Shown: positions 1 to 13,389 of the stretch, piece by piece
Layout: every line of letters starts with the position of its first letter
How positions within the stretch are numbered: position 1 is the first letter of the stretch
NCBI RefSeq assembly: GCF_047948215.1
Contig: NC_134456.1
Coordinates: 66,552,029 to 66,616,028 of the forward strand
Direction: 5' to 3'
DNA length: 64,000 nucleotides
Source: Lycorma delicatula
Taxonomy: Eukaryota > Arthropoda > Insecta > Hemiptera > Fulgoridae
Made by a program: the position numbers and the translations under genes
The notes under the pieces: model-generated
The model's input: the letters and a program-made list of their open reading frames with translations, nothing else
The model's database searches: none
Told to the model about the DNA's origin: nothing

Positions 1-126
1 AATAACAAAAAGTTTTACAAAATATTCTAACGTACTATCCGCTTTGTGGAATTTAAAAAAAATCTTATAACATTTTATATTTTATAACGCACATAGAGAA
101 ATTTTTCAAAAATTGAGTATAAAGAA

Positions 127-178
127 TTGATAGCCTACGCTGGCATAATAAAAAAATATTGGGTTTAATTTTAAAATG
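127..178 (+). repeat. Diverged local duplication, first copy
   Basis: TTGATAGCCTACGCTGGCAT, then TGGGTTTAATTTTAAAATGA, corresponds to TTGATAGCCTGCATTAGCCT, then TGGATTTAATATTAAAATGA, at 918-973. Confidence 0.55.
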
Positions 179-917
179 ATAAAATCATACTTTTTATGGC
201 GTTATTTAAAAATTCCAGAATAAATATTCCATGAAACAAATGATTTAAAATTCACAAGAATGAAAATGTCAATAGAACATTATTTTATGTATGAAAATAT
301 AAACGTGATTTTATGGAAGGCAACGCTGATTTATTTTCTTTAGTAGGTCAAAGTAGTAAGTAATAAACTTGTAGGTCTTATAAGTCCTGATTAGTTAAAG
401 TTGATTTGAATTGTTTTCACGTCATTTTCACGTACTTGTATTGAATTCGTGATGCAATTAGTTCTATGTAATAAATTTTAATAGGTTTTTGTTTAATATA
501 CGCTTATAGCCAAACACATATTTTTGTTATTTATCACTGAAAACAGATATATCTCTCTCCGTCAACCCTAAGCTTTTGTCTTTTCTGGTAAAATATTTAT
601 AAAAATCTGAAAAATTTATTCATTTATGTAAATTTTAAACACTGAACTAATAAATGTTATGAATTTTTAAAATTATGTTCTTTTTATAAATAAATAAAAA
701 ACTTATAAATTCGCAAGTGCAGAGTATGTGTGTTGAATAAATTTATAAATAAAGAAATAGAAGAATCTACCATAATAAACAATATTTAAAATTTTTGTAA
801 CAATTTAATAAGATTATCTGAGTAATAATCACTATAATAAAGAACGCTAGGACAAACAATAAATTAATTGTTTTTGTTTTTAATAATGTAGAAATTTGAT
901 TATAATTGAATTTATGT

Positions 918-973
918 TGATAGCCTGCATTAGCCTGCAAAGAACAAATACTGGATTTAATATTAAAATGATA
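918..973 (+). repeat. Diverged local duplication, second copy
   Basis: This is the partner of 127-178, in the same orientation. Similarity fades quickly on both sides. Confidence 0.55.
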
Positions 974-1629
974 ATAAGTAAATGTAACGACTTTTTGTAG
1001 ATGAAGTAAGACTAAATGAATATGAACAGTTATTTCATTTTTCTAATAAGGATGTAAAAAAATGAATTAATTAATTTATTAAGGAAATCAAGAAAGCTAT
1101 CAAAAGGAGACCAGTTTGCTATAGTAAGTCTTTGCAAGTGTTTGAATTTAGACTAGTTTGTACAACAAGGAGTTTTGCAAGGAAAAAATCTTAATGTATC
1201 AAACTTAAGGATCAAACAAAATTTATAATCTACAGATTAAACTGGAATAATAAAGTATACAATTAATCAACTTTTTAAATAATCGGAGGAAAAAGAAACC
1301 ACGGTGTAAAAATCGATCAAAATCAATGTTGACTAGTGATATATAATCGTTCCGCATTAATTTTCATGTTTAATGATACATTCATTAAATATCTCTTACA
1401 TTATGCTTGTAAATTGAACTATGGCTGAACATTTATTTTCAAGCAATGTGGTTCAAAATAGGTAAGTTTCAATGCATTTATATTGTGTTTTAAAATTTTG
1501 ACCACAATTATTTAAAAAAATTTGATTTCATTATTTAGAAATTTCAAAATCCTCCGCTTAATTTATTTTTTAATTCATTTCTATGCAGTATGTATTACAT
1601 GGTATTTATTGTTAATGCATGTCGGTTGG

Positions 1630-1840
1630 TTAATAGAGATCCATACCCATGTTAGCAGTTTTTCTTTCGTCGGTTTACTCCTTATAAGGTGGATTACACA
1701 ATATGGAATCTTCCTCCCACATTTCTTCACGTGCTCATAGATTCAATCCTCAGGCTATTTTGATATAACTATTAATATATTTATATTAATAGATCGAACT
1801 GTATGACTTTTTTATCATAATTACAATATGCTACAGTATT
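1630..1840 (+). repeat. Dispersed repeat E, copy 1
   Basis: The stretch GAGATCCATACCCATG, then TTACTCCTTATAAGGTGGAT, CAATATGGAATCTTCCTC and CAGGCTATTTTGATAT recurs in order, diverged, near 6750-7010. An open frame at 1522-1740 overlaps it but has no counterpart in the other copy. Confidence 0.6.
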
Positions 1841-2301
1841 TATTATAATTTGAAATTTAAATGTATTTATATTATTTTATATATGAAATCAATTAAGATT
1901 TCGTCTATAAAATTATTCTGACGAGGAAGACATTTTTGAGAACAAACGTACTTTAAGGGCAGTGTTATTTTTATTAAAATTCATTATATATTTGGCTGAG
2001 GCTTTCATAAAAGTGAAATCATATCTAATGTTTTTGAGAGATAAAATGTTTCGTTCCTTTTATATAAAACTAAACGCTAACACAGAATTGGACTGTTGTA
2101 AAATATTTCGTTAATCAACATTATTAAATTTATAATTTGTAACAAAATAAAAATAACATTAGGAAATAATTGAAATGTGTAATAGATAACAGATGTAGTG
2201 TAAATAATTATTAAAATCTGCACAGAATACGAGTGATAAACTACTTAAATTTTTTTTTCATCCTATAAAATTAATGCATGCTGTTCCTCGCTCAAGTATA
2301 A

Positions 2302-2328
2302 GCTCTCTCACTCACTCTCTCTCTCTCT

Positions 2329-2375
<47 letters not shown>
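2302..2375. repeat. Compound CT and TA microsatellite
   Basis: An imperfect CT run (about 2302-2328) is followed by about 21 TA units (2334-2375). Confidence 0.95.
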
Positions 2376-2380
<5 letters not shown>

Positions 2381-3967
2381 TATAATTGTTATAAATAATG
2401 ATATAGAGGTAATAAAAGGTTTTATTCTACTAAATAAAAAAATATTTATGCTTTTATAACAATATATTTGTACCTTAATAATATAAAAAAGTTATCCATT
2501 ATCTCAATTACACAACCACTTGCTTTTCACAAGTTTTTTAGAGCATAAAATTACTCATTTATACACAAAATATGTACATAAAAACTAATTTCTGCTCTGT
2601 AATAAATAATACAATATTTTCTCTTTGAAGAAAATAGTTTTTGTATACATATTTTTATATTTTAAATAGTTACAGATACTTAAAAATTAATTGGCCTCAC
2701 ACGTTTTAGTTTTAAATATAAATCTTTGTACGTAATGTATAATTAAAATTAAAAAAAAGTCTTATACTAAACGTGAAAGATTTTAAAATTGTTTTTTATG
2801 AATTAATAAATAAGTTAAAATATTAACTGTAATTACGTAAAAAGGTATGTATTTTAGCAAAAATTAATCTAGGTACTTTGACATTGCGCTTAAATAATAA
2901 TAACATGTAGTTATAAAAGAAGACATTTATGTTATATATTTATATAAAAAATAATGTTATGAATCTAGAATATATCTGTTATTTCTTATTATGTAATCGA
3001 TAAAAAAAATTAACTCTATGTGGCTCGATTATTTTTCAAAAGGAAAACTAAATTTAAATAAACATTAAAAAAGTAGTCAAATATAAGTTAATAATGTTAT
3101 AACTAAATCGTTTATCTTAATCTAAGTGAAATTAAAAAAAAAAAATTGAACAAGATCTAATAATTTAGCACAGAAAAGAAATTCTTCTAACTCTAATATT
3201 ATACAAATACACACATCAGTCTAGTAAACAGATGCTATAATTTATGTTAAATCGAATTAAAAAAGAGAAATAATTTATTTTTGTAGAATATTACAAATTT
3301 TTATTTAACATATTTAAGTACGTAACATTAATTATTTAATTATACTAAACGTTAAAATGTATTTACATTATCTAAATATTCTAAAGAAAATAGTTATTTT
3401 AATAAAAATGAAATTGAATTAATTTAAAAAAAATTGAAATTACATAATTTAAAAAAAAATAAAATTTTGCGCTATTTGTTGAATTAATATTTTACCTTTA
3501 TTAAAAAGTTAACCTTTTTTTTACGTACAATTTGAAATAAATAGAATTACAACAAAGTTTAACACACACAAATAGAAAACGGAAGATTAAATATGTACAT
3601 AGAGAGCACAAATATAGCTACTAAATCTACATAAATTACACAAACTATAAATTAATAATTTTAAAGCCTTTGATACTAGTTGAAAAATATCTATTTGGAA
3701 ATCGTGGTAGGTAACATCTAGTCGTTAGTGTTAAGTAAATTCACTCCTCGGTACTGTGGATCTCCCTTTTAACGAATTTTGGAAACGGTAGACAAAATAT
3801 GGAGCAGCCGACTCAATTTGAAAGACCCGCGCTACGGATTTATTACGAATTTACTGAATTATAGGGTAAATTTACAGTATACAGGTATTTTTTACTGTCA
3901 GACTGGATAGTGTGCTTGATTAAAAGTACAGTTTGTATTTATTATTTTGTTTTTCGTAATTGTTGAA

Positions 3968-3993
3968 CTTAACCTTACCTAACCTAACCTTAG
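3968..3993. repeat. Short interstitial telomere-like repeat
   Basis: The sequence contains ACCTTACCTAACCTAACC, about four imperfect units of CCTAA, the complement of the common insect telomere unit TTAGG. It is very short and may be chance. Confidence 0.4.
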
Positions 3994-4087
3994 TGTCTGA
4001 ACCTATGAATAATCGGTTTTATTGCACCAATGGTTCCTCCCTCTTTTAGTAAGTAATACCGATGTATATATAGATACACGATCATTT

Positions 4088-4094
<7 letters not shown>

Positions 4095-4161
<67 letters not shown>
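4095..4161. repeat. TA microsatellite, about 33 units
   Basis: This is the longest TA run in the window, about 150 bases beyond the candidate polyadenylation signal of the cuticle gene. Confidence 0.95.
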
Positions 4162-4165
<4 letters not shown>

Positions 4166-4306
4166 ATATTTTAATACATTTTTACTTCATGTGCATTATG
4201 TTGGTAATGGAATTACCAGTAACAGAATTTTGGTAGAGTAGCATCTAAATACCCCATTACCATTCTGAAAATATATTATGGACTCAATTAAAAAAAAATT
4301 AAAGTA

Positions 4307-4312
4307 TTTATT
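4307..4312 (-). terminator. Candidate polyadenylation signal AATAAA
   Basis: The first AATAAA that I see downstream of the stop lies about 210 bases beyond it, which would give a short 3' UTR ending near 4285-4295. The sequence beyond is AT-rich, so alternative signals further down are easy to find, and the real cleavage site cannot be decided from sequence alone. Confidence 0.4.
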
Positions 4313-4520
4313 CATTTTTCTTTTTTTAATCAGTATAAAAATTTTACCTCTAGTTTTCAACCAACGACCTTCCTTTACCTACGTGTTTTTTTCCAAATTG
4401 ATAAATTCAAGTAGTAAAAGTAAGTATACTTCTTATGGCAGTGTAATGGAGCCACATAGAGAACGAATGTTTACCTTCAGACTCATCTTTAAAAATGGTA
4501 ACTGTTCATTTTGTTATTTT

Positions 4521-4835
4521 TTAATAACCGCCGGTTGGTGGGCCATAACTTGGTCCTGGTTGTCTGGGACCCCCTGAAGGGTATCCAGCACTACTGTCAG
4601 GGTAGCTTGCTTCTCCTTCATATTGTACATCGGCATGGAAACCTGTTTTCCAGTCAGCGGTGTATCGAACTATTTGAAGACGTCCATCCGGTAAGTGTAC
4701 TCTGTATTCTCCTCTTACTACATCACCATCACTGACAGCGTTGTGTGAATAATCAGTACCGTAATAATCATCTTTAACTGCGTAGTTGAAATCGTATGGC
4801 ATACCAGGAACGTGTGGTTGGTTAAGGTGGTCGTT
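4521..4835 (-). CDS. Exon 3: chitin_bind_4 (R&R) domain and C-terminus
   Basis: The acceptor TTTTTTTACAG ends at 4836 and the first codon (Asn99) begins at 4835. The stop TAA is at 4523-4521. The 104 codons encode residues 99-202: an 11-residue lead, the R&R chitin-binding domain (PYDFNYAVKDDYYGTDYSH as its start, then DGDVVRGEYRVHLPDGRLQI) and a tail ending in SYGPPTGGY. The pattern G-x8-G-x6-Y-x-A followed by GF is present, as established for the family. The aromatic residues that pack against chitin (Y112, F114, Y116, Y142, Y156, F164) are intact. The class looks closer to RR-2 or pro-resilin-type than RR-1, but that split needs a profile comparison. No frameshift or stop is seen. Confidence 0.95.
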   Translation of the reverse strand, partial: NDHLNQPHVPGMPYDFNYAVKDDYYGTDYSHNAVSDGDVVRGEYRVHLPDGRLQIVRYTADWKTGFHADVQYEGEASYPDSSAGYPSGGPRQPGPSYGPPTGGY

Positions 4836-7800
4836 CTGTAAAAAAATATCAATAATGTTATTAAAAAAATTAAGTAGAAATTGAATTATTTATAGCAATT
4901 TTTTATGAATAAATTAAAATATAAACATACGATTCTTTTGTTCAAATATAACCGTTCTAGCAGAATAACAGGAAGTATGTTATGTTCCAATATAAATTTG
5001 TGTTATAGATATTGTATATAAGATATTGTATATACAATATCTGTACTGTGTATCCAGTAGACTGTATTATACTGTGTACTTATTACATTGTAAGTTAATT
5101 CATATATTAACTTACTAAGCTGTGTTAATCAATTTACTAAAAAATAATCAAATTTTAAATCAACTGAATTGTTTTCAGAGTTGAATTGAGTATTTTTTTA
5201 ATTTCAAATATTCGTAAAATATCGTAATATTTGAGTTTATGAAAGTAATTTCGTGAAGTTTAAATTTGTTACGGTAACTTCAGAAAAGAACAACACCCTC
5301 ACTTCTTTTATGTTCCACGTCACCTTCTCTCCACCTGATTTTCTTTGAATTTAGGAAGTTTTCTTTACTTAAAAATAAGATAGAGAAGCTGTTAAGATTT
5401 TCGTGCAATACAATGCTTACCTCTGTGATAGTAAGCTTATTTAAATTAATATAATTAATGATAGTTTTAATAGAAAAAAAAAGTTAATAAATAAAACTAT
5501 AAAATAAACGATAATTATTCAAAAGTAATAATTTAATGAAAAAAATATTTTAATAAATAGAAACCACTTTGTTTTATAAGAAATTGTGCTAGTAAAATTT
5601 CAGTCATCTGTAAGTTATAACAAAGTTTTACACCTTATTTTCTGTAGTAAATAATATACAAAAAGTCTATAATAATATAGTCTATATTGTAAATTGGCTT
5701 TGTTACGTATTAAGTTAATTGGCTGAAAGTACTTTTATATTTTGTAAGTATCACACCATAAATTAAATTAATGTAACAAGAATTAATATAATTTCTGATG
5801 ATTTCAGTCATCGATGCAAGTAGGAAAAAGTTAGGAAATATTTATTTGGTAGTTAAAATTGTAGGGACGAGATTATATTTTATTTAAAATTCATTAATAA
5901 ACAGTATTAATTAAATTTATCAATTTTAAACGGATTATATAAAGTAAAAACTTAATTTAAATTTTATATACATACAGCAAGGTAATAAATAAACGACTCA
6001 CAGTCATTCTATAATTGAATTCATGTCCTGCTTCACTTGTTGTATTAATTAAATTAAATTAATAAACAACTAAAGGAAGCTTTAAAGTTTTATGTTTATT
6101 TATACATCCTTTATTTATTTTATATCTTTAATTGAAATGAAATATGAAAACTAATTAAATTTTATATATTATGTTGCAATATTATATGCTTTTTTATTTG
6201 TAAAATTATTAATTCAATAATGAAATAAACAGTATAAATCAATTACTAATAATATTGATAATTTATTACTAAAATATTATTTCGGTGTATGGTTTAACAC
6301 TGTTAAATATCTTTAACATTGAAATAAATCGGCTGAAATTTCGAGTGCATAAATCGCATTTGTTTTTAGGCGTATCATTTAATACATAGATAGTTATTCT
6401 ACATTGGATCTAAGTTGTCTGAAATGAATGAATAAGTGAATTCTTTTTTTTGTAAAACTATTGAAGACAATGTGTTTTTTATATTACTATATATTATGAA
6501 TGCATTATCCTTAACCTGGATAAGTTTATTTTCTCACCTACATTAATAGATATGGCAGAATGCAATCCTACTATTCTAATACTTTTTGGAATTTATATTT
6601 TTATCTTACTTTATAAAGTTATTTTTCCATACAAATTATGCTACCTTACATAAATTCTACTAAAAATTTCAAATGTCGTTAGCGTATTATTATGCAACAT
6701 CTATGTACAATTCTTATTTTAATGTTTAAATGGATTTCTACATGTCTTATCTAGAATCTAATCTCTGTTTATCTCCTTGATCGTTGAAGATCCGTACCCA
6801 ATTTAACATTTCTTTTATTTTTTTTTACGTATGTTTATTCCTTACAAGGTGAATTTCACGATATGCAATCTTTCTCTCACATTATGATATTATGCAGGCT
6901 ATTATGATATTATTCTAAGTTATTAAAATAATTTTTTTTTTTTAATAAATCGTTCCATATATGTTTATTAAATGATATTTTTGTCATGATTAAAAATTTT
7001 TAATATTTACTGTAATGATTTGTCTTATCTATTTAAAGATTATTTATTTATTTTTAATATAAAAGATTAACTTTGCGAAATAATAAAGCGGCAATACATT
7101 AGATTGAAATTCAGTAAACCGTTGGTTATTTTCTAAAAGTAAACGTGCATCTTCATTCTTCATGTTGTGTAATCCTTTTTTTGATTTTGTTATAATTAAA
7201 TTATTTATAGGAATAGAGTTGGTAGTAGTTAAGTATTAATAGATAAAAAATAGTAAATTAAACTTGTTAGTGATCAGCAATAATTGAAAATTAATTAAAT
7301 TAAAATGAAGTTTTTAACATTAATTATTACTTTTTGTTATTTCAGTGCTTCTTACATTTTAGCTATAATTAAATTAATGCAAATAAATTTCGTATCCCAA
7401 TTTTATTATTCTAACAGTTTTAATCAACATGTACCGTTATTTGTAAAATTATTAAAAATAAGATAAAATACAAAATAATGATGAAATACCCCTCATATTA
7501 CAAGTATTACAAGTAAGGTAATATCAGTTATTCATTTAATAAAATAACTTATATAATATTAGTAGTTTAAAATTCAGATATAGTTTTTGTTATCACATTA
7601 AAAGGATGCTGTGTATTATTTAAGTAACTTTTTTCTGAAATAAACAATATTTGTATTAATAATTTAAATCAGATTACTTCCTAACTACAAGGATGTGGTT
7701 CTTTTAAGTACTTATAATATTTCAGAAAATGTCCAAAATCTTAAAATAATATGTCAAATTAAATGTATTGAATTTGATACGACAGTTACATATCTTTCCC

Positions 7801-10800
7801 ATAGTGTAATTAAATTTTACCTAATTAGTCAAAAATTTGAGACAATGTAAATAATGAGGAACTAGAAAAATAGTTCTGTTTCTTATGCAAACCTAACTGA
7901 GGCGTTTATATTATTGTTGTTAATTTTATTTCTAACTTTAACTTGACCTGATAATTTCAATTGATGAAATCTTAAGATCAACAAGCTAGATATTAATGTG
8001 ATAGTATGCTAGATATTCAGTGTGAACCATTAAAGTACTCCATTGAAATACTCGTACCTGACCAGACTAATGAATCTTTCCCAGTCTAGGTACTGTTTAA
8101 ACTTCTTACACTCGTAATTAAAGGTTTGTTTAGTCCCAAAGCTTATTTCTATTTGTGGTATAATATTGATATAATATTGACAAAATATGAATTTAAAAAA
8201 AAAAATTAATTAACAAAATGTAATTATTGTTAAATGTAATTATTAAATGTAATTAACAAACTTGAAATCATTTCTATTGTTATAAAAAAAGTATTTCTAT
8301 TTTTAGTTTAGATTATTCATTCACACTCACGCTTGAATTAGAGAAAATATTTTGGTGGCTAAATATATATATGTTTCTGAGAAATATATAGTACTGTTAT
8401 GTAACCCATAATTTCATATAATGATAAGTTTATAAAACTATTTTTTAATGACTTCTTTGGAGATAAATTTCGTTAAAAAAAAGAGAAATAAAAAACTTCT
8501 TTAACTATTAATCATTAAAACCCTTCAACAAAATTGTTAAAAGTTGTTACTTTGTCCATCTTCAATATGTAATCTATCAGAATAGGTACTGTTTTAACTT
8601 AATACTATTGGTTGATTAGGTCACTGGACCTTTTTTCTGATTAATAATATTATAACTGTATAGTAGTGTATTTTAATGAGAAATAATCTTACGTACAAAT
8701 AAATATAATTAACCCAAATTACTATCTATAATTACAAAATAATAACGTATTATAATACAAAATTATTCATTACATAATTCACGTTTGGTATTAGATCAAA
8801 CAATGTTTTATCATTAATTCAACATTTCGTAACAATATTTTCATATTACTTAAAGTATAATTTTAAATGATATAATAATAATTACAATGATATACTACAT
8901 AATTACGATTATGTAGTACAGTAATTGATTTAAATAAACTAATATAGGCATTTTAGAATTCATTATTAGTAATTAGTCATTATCATTATTATGTCATTAG
9001 TAATAATAGTTTTTAAAGATGTTTTAATTTTTTTTTAAATAATCTGAAATAACACTAGCTAACACTTAGCTATTTTAAACTGCTTAATTTAAATGGATAA
9101 CATCCAAACAATATAATTTAAAAAGTGTTATCAAGACAATAGAGATTCAAGTAAGATATCGTTTATGTTTTCATTTTGGTACAAATGAATGAATAATTTA
9201 CTTGAATTTACTATTAAATACTTTTGGCCAATCCACAGCAATCGTTTTTAAATTAATTTCTTGCTCCAAAAAATGTATTTCAAATTTTCCATTTTAAGTT
9301 TTTTGAAAGAGTTATTTAATCTATTCCTAAGCACGTTAATGTATTTAATTAAACACAAAAATAATTTTAATTTAATATATTTTTAAGTTATTTTTTTCGA
9401 TAAGGTTACAGATCTAATCACGATTAATATCGACGTATGATATAATTCCAAGATTAAACGTTTTATTAGTTAATTTTCATTTAATAATTTAAATGGCATT
9501 TTAAATAATGTTTCACAAAGTCGACTATTGTCTATAATATAGTTTCTTTACTTCTGCGATTTCATTGCCATATCTCATAAATCTGAGCGTACTTCATCAA
9601 CAGAACATTTTAATTTTCTTATATTAGAAGAAAATGATTTAATTATAAAGTTAATACCTTAATTTTAATGCAATGCAATAAAGCTATCATTGTAATGAGA
9701 GTAAGCATGTCCATAAGCGATTAGGTTGTACTAATAGTTTTACTATATATATATATATATATATATATGATGTAGGTGTAATTTTAAATGAATTGAAAGT
9801 TTGTATTCCGAAGTTTTGATTAAATTAACGAGTTTATTCAAGAATGTCTGATTCGTCTGGGTAAGACAAAATACCAAATATTTATTAATAACTTTTTATT
9901 AAACTAATTATTTAACTAATTATTTAACTTACTATTAGATAAAATTTTGTTTAGATTACATATTATTTTTATCTTCATATATAAAACAAAATTTGCAACT
10001 TATGCGCAGGCTGTGTAATTTTTATTGTGGAAAGCGAAGGATTACTATTTTAATAAAATCCGTCACTTAAAAAACGTTTAAAAATTACAACATATAAAGT
10101 TAACTTATATAAAATTCTAAGTCAAAGTTAATAAAGTTTTCTGATTTAAATAATCGTAGTAATCATTTATATTTCAATATGAAAATATTTCTCTATTTGA
10201 AGATAACCTTTTTATGAATGGCATTTTGTTTAATGCTACCAACATTTCTTTAATGTTATGTTACCGCGTATTATTTAATGTTGTCTAAAGCTATTATTTT
10301 ATCCTTACAGTGGTTGGAAATACATATTACTAACACGTAATACAAGTTTTATAAGCAACGGGATATTTGTAAGTGCTAGTTAGTTTTGAATTTACGCAAA
10401 GATATCCAGAATTATTTGCAATTTATGTAATGATTAGTTACGTAGGTATAGGTTGTGTAATTAGGTAATAGGCTTTTTGTAATTTCCCGTTGATTATAGT
10501 CTGCAAATCTGTACATCATCTTGACTATATATGAGCAAAATTTGCTATCAACATAAAGTGTTATTCATTCATTAAGGAATAATATTCTATTTCTTCTGCT
10601 GGGAGAAATTATACAGCCTTCTATGATATGTAAGCGATCTGTAATTTGTTTTTAATTAATTTTATATTTAATTTAAAAATAGAATTTAAAAAGAAAAAAT
10701 GTTTTTTTCACAAAGGGAATTTGAAAATAACTTCGTAATTGTAATTAATTCTTTCTTCTAATGAACTAAAAAGAAATGTAGTAAATCGATTGCAAATGAG

Positions 10801-13344
10801 CGGTGGCAACTTGAGGCAAAATATTTATTGCTCGTTTAGGACTTATACGATGTAGGTTAGTGGCTTTCATTGCACATCCTCAATATATTTTCTATAATAA
10901 CGCCTTATTCATTATTTTAGTCAATTCAATTATTTAAAAAATGTGCTCTATGAAATTGAATTGATTCTGAAAGTAATTGGTTTGTGCTGGGTTTTTTAGA
11001 ATAATTACAAACAGGTCGTAATTAATTTAAGTTGTAATAAAATATTATGAAAAAATAAGTAAGAAAAGAACCCAGTTATTATTTGCTATTGAAGAGAGAA
11101 AGTAATGCGCTCATCTGATTATATGTTTTTTTAAAGTTTTTGTTATATTAATAATATACATTTACAAAATAGAGATTCATGACAAAAGTTAAGATTTGCA
11201 AATAATACATAACAAAGAAACTAATCTTCTTTACAGTAGGATATGATATTGTCAATATAGTAGCAGTAGAATTTTACCACACAATATATATGTATTATTT
11301 ATTATATGAATATATATAGTAGCTATGAATTGCCATTTAATGATGATCGTATACAATAATGATACGCTGTGTAAATGTCAGCGTACAAAGGTATTCTGCA
11401 CAAATAATGTATTGCTTCTTTATTATCGTATACTAGATGGCACGGTGGTACAGGTTGTTTGAAATACTAACGAGGTTGCATCCCACCTTTTTATATTGTT
11501 AACTGATACTTTATACACTATAACTTAATTGGATTTCCTGCTGTCAGTAAAATAATTAAATTAGTTATCACAAATAAATAATTTATTATTTTTACTATGT
11601 TTATATATTTTAAAGTTATTATGCACGTTTATTTATTTACAACAGCAAAATAATACAAATAAAAATCTATTTGTTGTACTTCAGTAAAAATAATTTTATA
11701 TACAAAAGCCAAATTCAAACTTAATTTGAAAATACTCGATATTAAAGGTAAAAGGTTTAACGGGTTTTATTAACTTTTAAGTTTTTGAGAACCTACCGAG
11801 TTGATCTAGTGGTAAACTCGACCTCATAAATCAGCTGATTTCGAAGTCAAAAAGTTATCAGGTTCAAGTCCTATTAAAGATAGTTACTTTTAATCGGATT
11901 CTAATACTAGATCGTGGATACTGGTGTTCTTTGGTGGTTGGGTTTCAATTAACCACATGTCTCAGGAATGGTCGGCCTGAGTTGGTTCAAGACTACACAT
12001 TTAGTAGTAAAGTTACATCACACTGATAAGTCATTGACTACAAATTAAAAAAAAATTACTATAAATGAACAAGATTAATCGTAAATCGTTAAAAAAGAAA
12101 TATGTAATTTACCTACAGTATAATAAATCTTTAAATAAAATTCAATAAAAAATGTCAATACATATAAAATATAGCCATAAATACTTTTTTTATTTTTAAA
12201 TGAAATTACGGGCTCAACTGCTGTGGTCATTAGCCCTAATGGAAATTTGTAGCTTATAAAAAATGCCATGCCTAACCGGGATTCGAAGCCGGAAACTCTG
12301 GATGAAAGGCATAGACTTTAAGTACTTTGATATCCACAAAATAACTTAGCCTTTGTAATTTGTAAAGTTTTATTTTTTCAGTATGTTGATTTTACACGTA
12401 ACATTAACCATTAATTTATTTAAAATTTTTAAATTCAGTTTTCAATATAATTATTTCTGTGCGACATTTTTGTAATCCTTGGCCCTTTTTTTTAAGTACT
12501 GTTCATTGCGATTAGTCAAAAATAATATCTATGATAAATTTTAGTATGGTAAATTATGTAATATACATGAATACATTATTCTTTATTAATTTTCCTTCCA
12601 TATAAATTGGAAAAATTGTAATACTCTAGTTAAACAAAATTAAATATCTCTTTGTTAAAAACTTTAATAATTTATCTTTTTTTTTTAATTAGCTGCAAAC
12701 ATATCTATCCCTAATGTATGTAATCTTAAAAAAATACTTTATTTACCCCAATTCATTAAAATGTAAAAGTTAAAATTGCTACAGGATTGTAGGAAGTAAA
12801 TTGTAAAATAAGTTAGTAGTACTAGTATAAATAAATGTCTTGTTTAAGATTATAGTCATGTAATATTATTCTGATGTAATTAAAACTAGTATCATAAATT
12901 TTAATTATCAGTAGTAAAAGAGAATTTACTAGTAGAATTTACTAGAGAGGTTATCAGTAGTTATCATGATAACTAATTAATTAATTGTTATATTAATGTA
13001 TTTAAAAATAAAATTAAAATTATTTTCAAATTATTATTTTTTAAATCATTAAAATAGAAAAAAAATCACTTTATATTACTACTTTTCAATTACTGGTTAT
13101 TTTCAATTTTCTTTTTTATAGTGATACTGTAAAAATATTAAATTAAAAATAAATTCAGTTTGTTTTATTAAAATACACACGCAATGAAACTATTAATTTC
13201 TATTTAAAGTGCATTTAAGACCACATATGATGAAGTGCCTAATAATTATTAATTTTATGGTTTCATATTTATAATAAGTGATAACATCACATATTTAGAT
13301 GTTTTCCTAGACCTCCTAACGTTACTAAATTTGTTAAAAAAATA

Positions 13345-13389
<45 letters not shown>

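Larger units (their letters stand above)
1..4290. other. 3' flank of the cuticle gene, no gene seen
   Basis: This very AT-rich stretch has no supportable coding sequence. It holds a diverged local duplication (127-178 and 918-973), one copy of a dispersed repeat (1630-1840), two microsatellites (2302-2375 and 4095-4161), and a short run of CCTAA-like units (3968-3993). Short open frames at 1522-1740, 2274-2459 and 4278-4577 have repeat-like or antisense composition and no recognisable domain. Confidence 0.7.

Noticed and set aside
3799..3864. Short frame MEQPTQFERPALRIYYEFTE in a slightly GC-richer patch
   Set aside because: It is only 21 codons, with no continuation, splice context or second copy.
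4278..4735. Two plus-strand frames over the end of the cuticle gene
   Set aside because: They are antisense shadows of exon 3 and its 3' UTR, with no domain.
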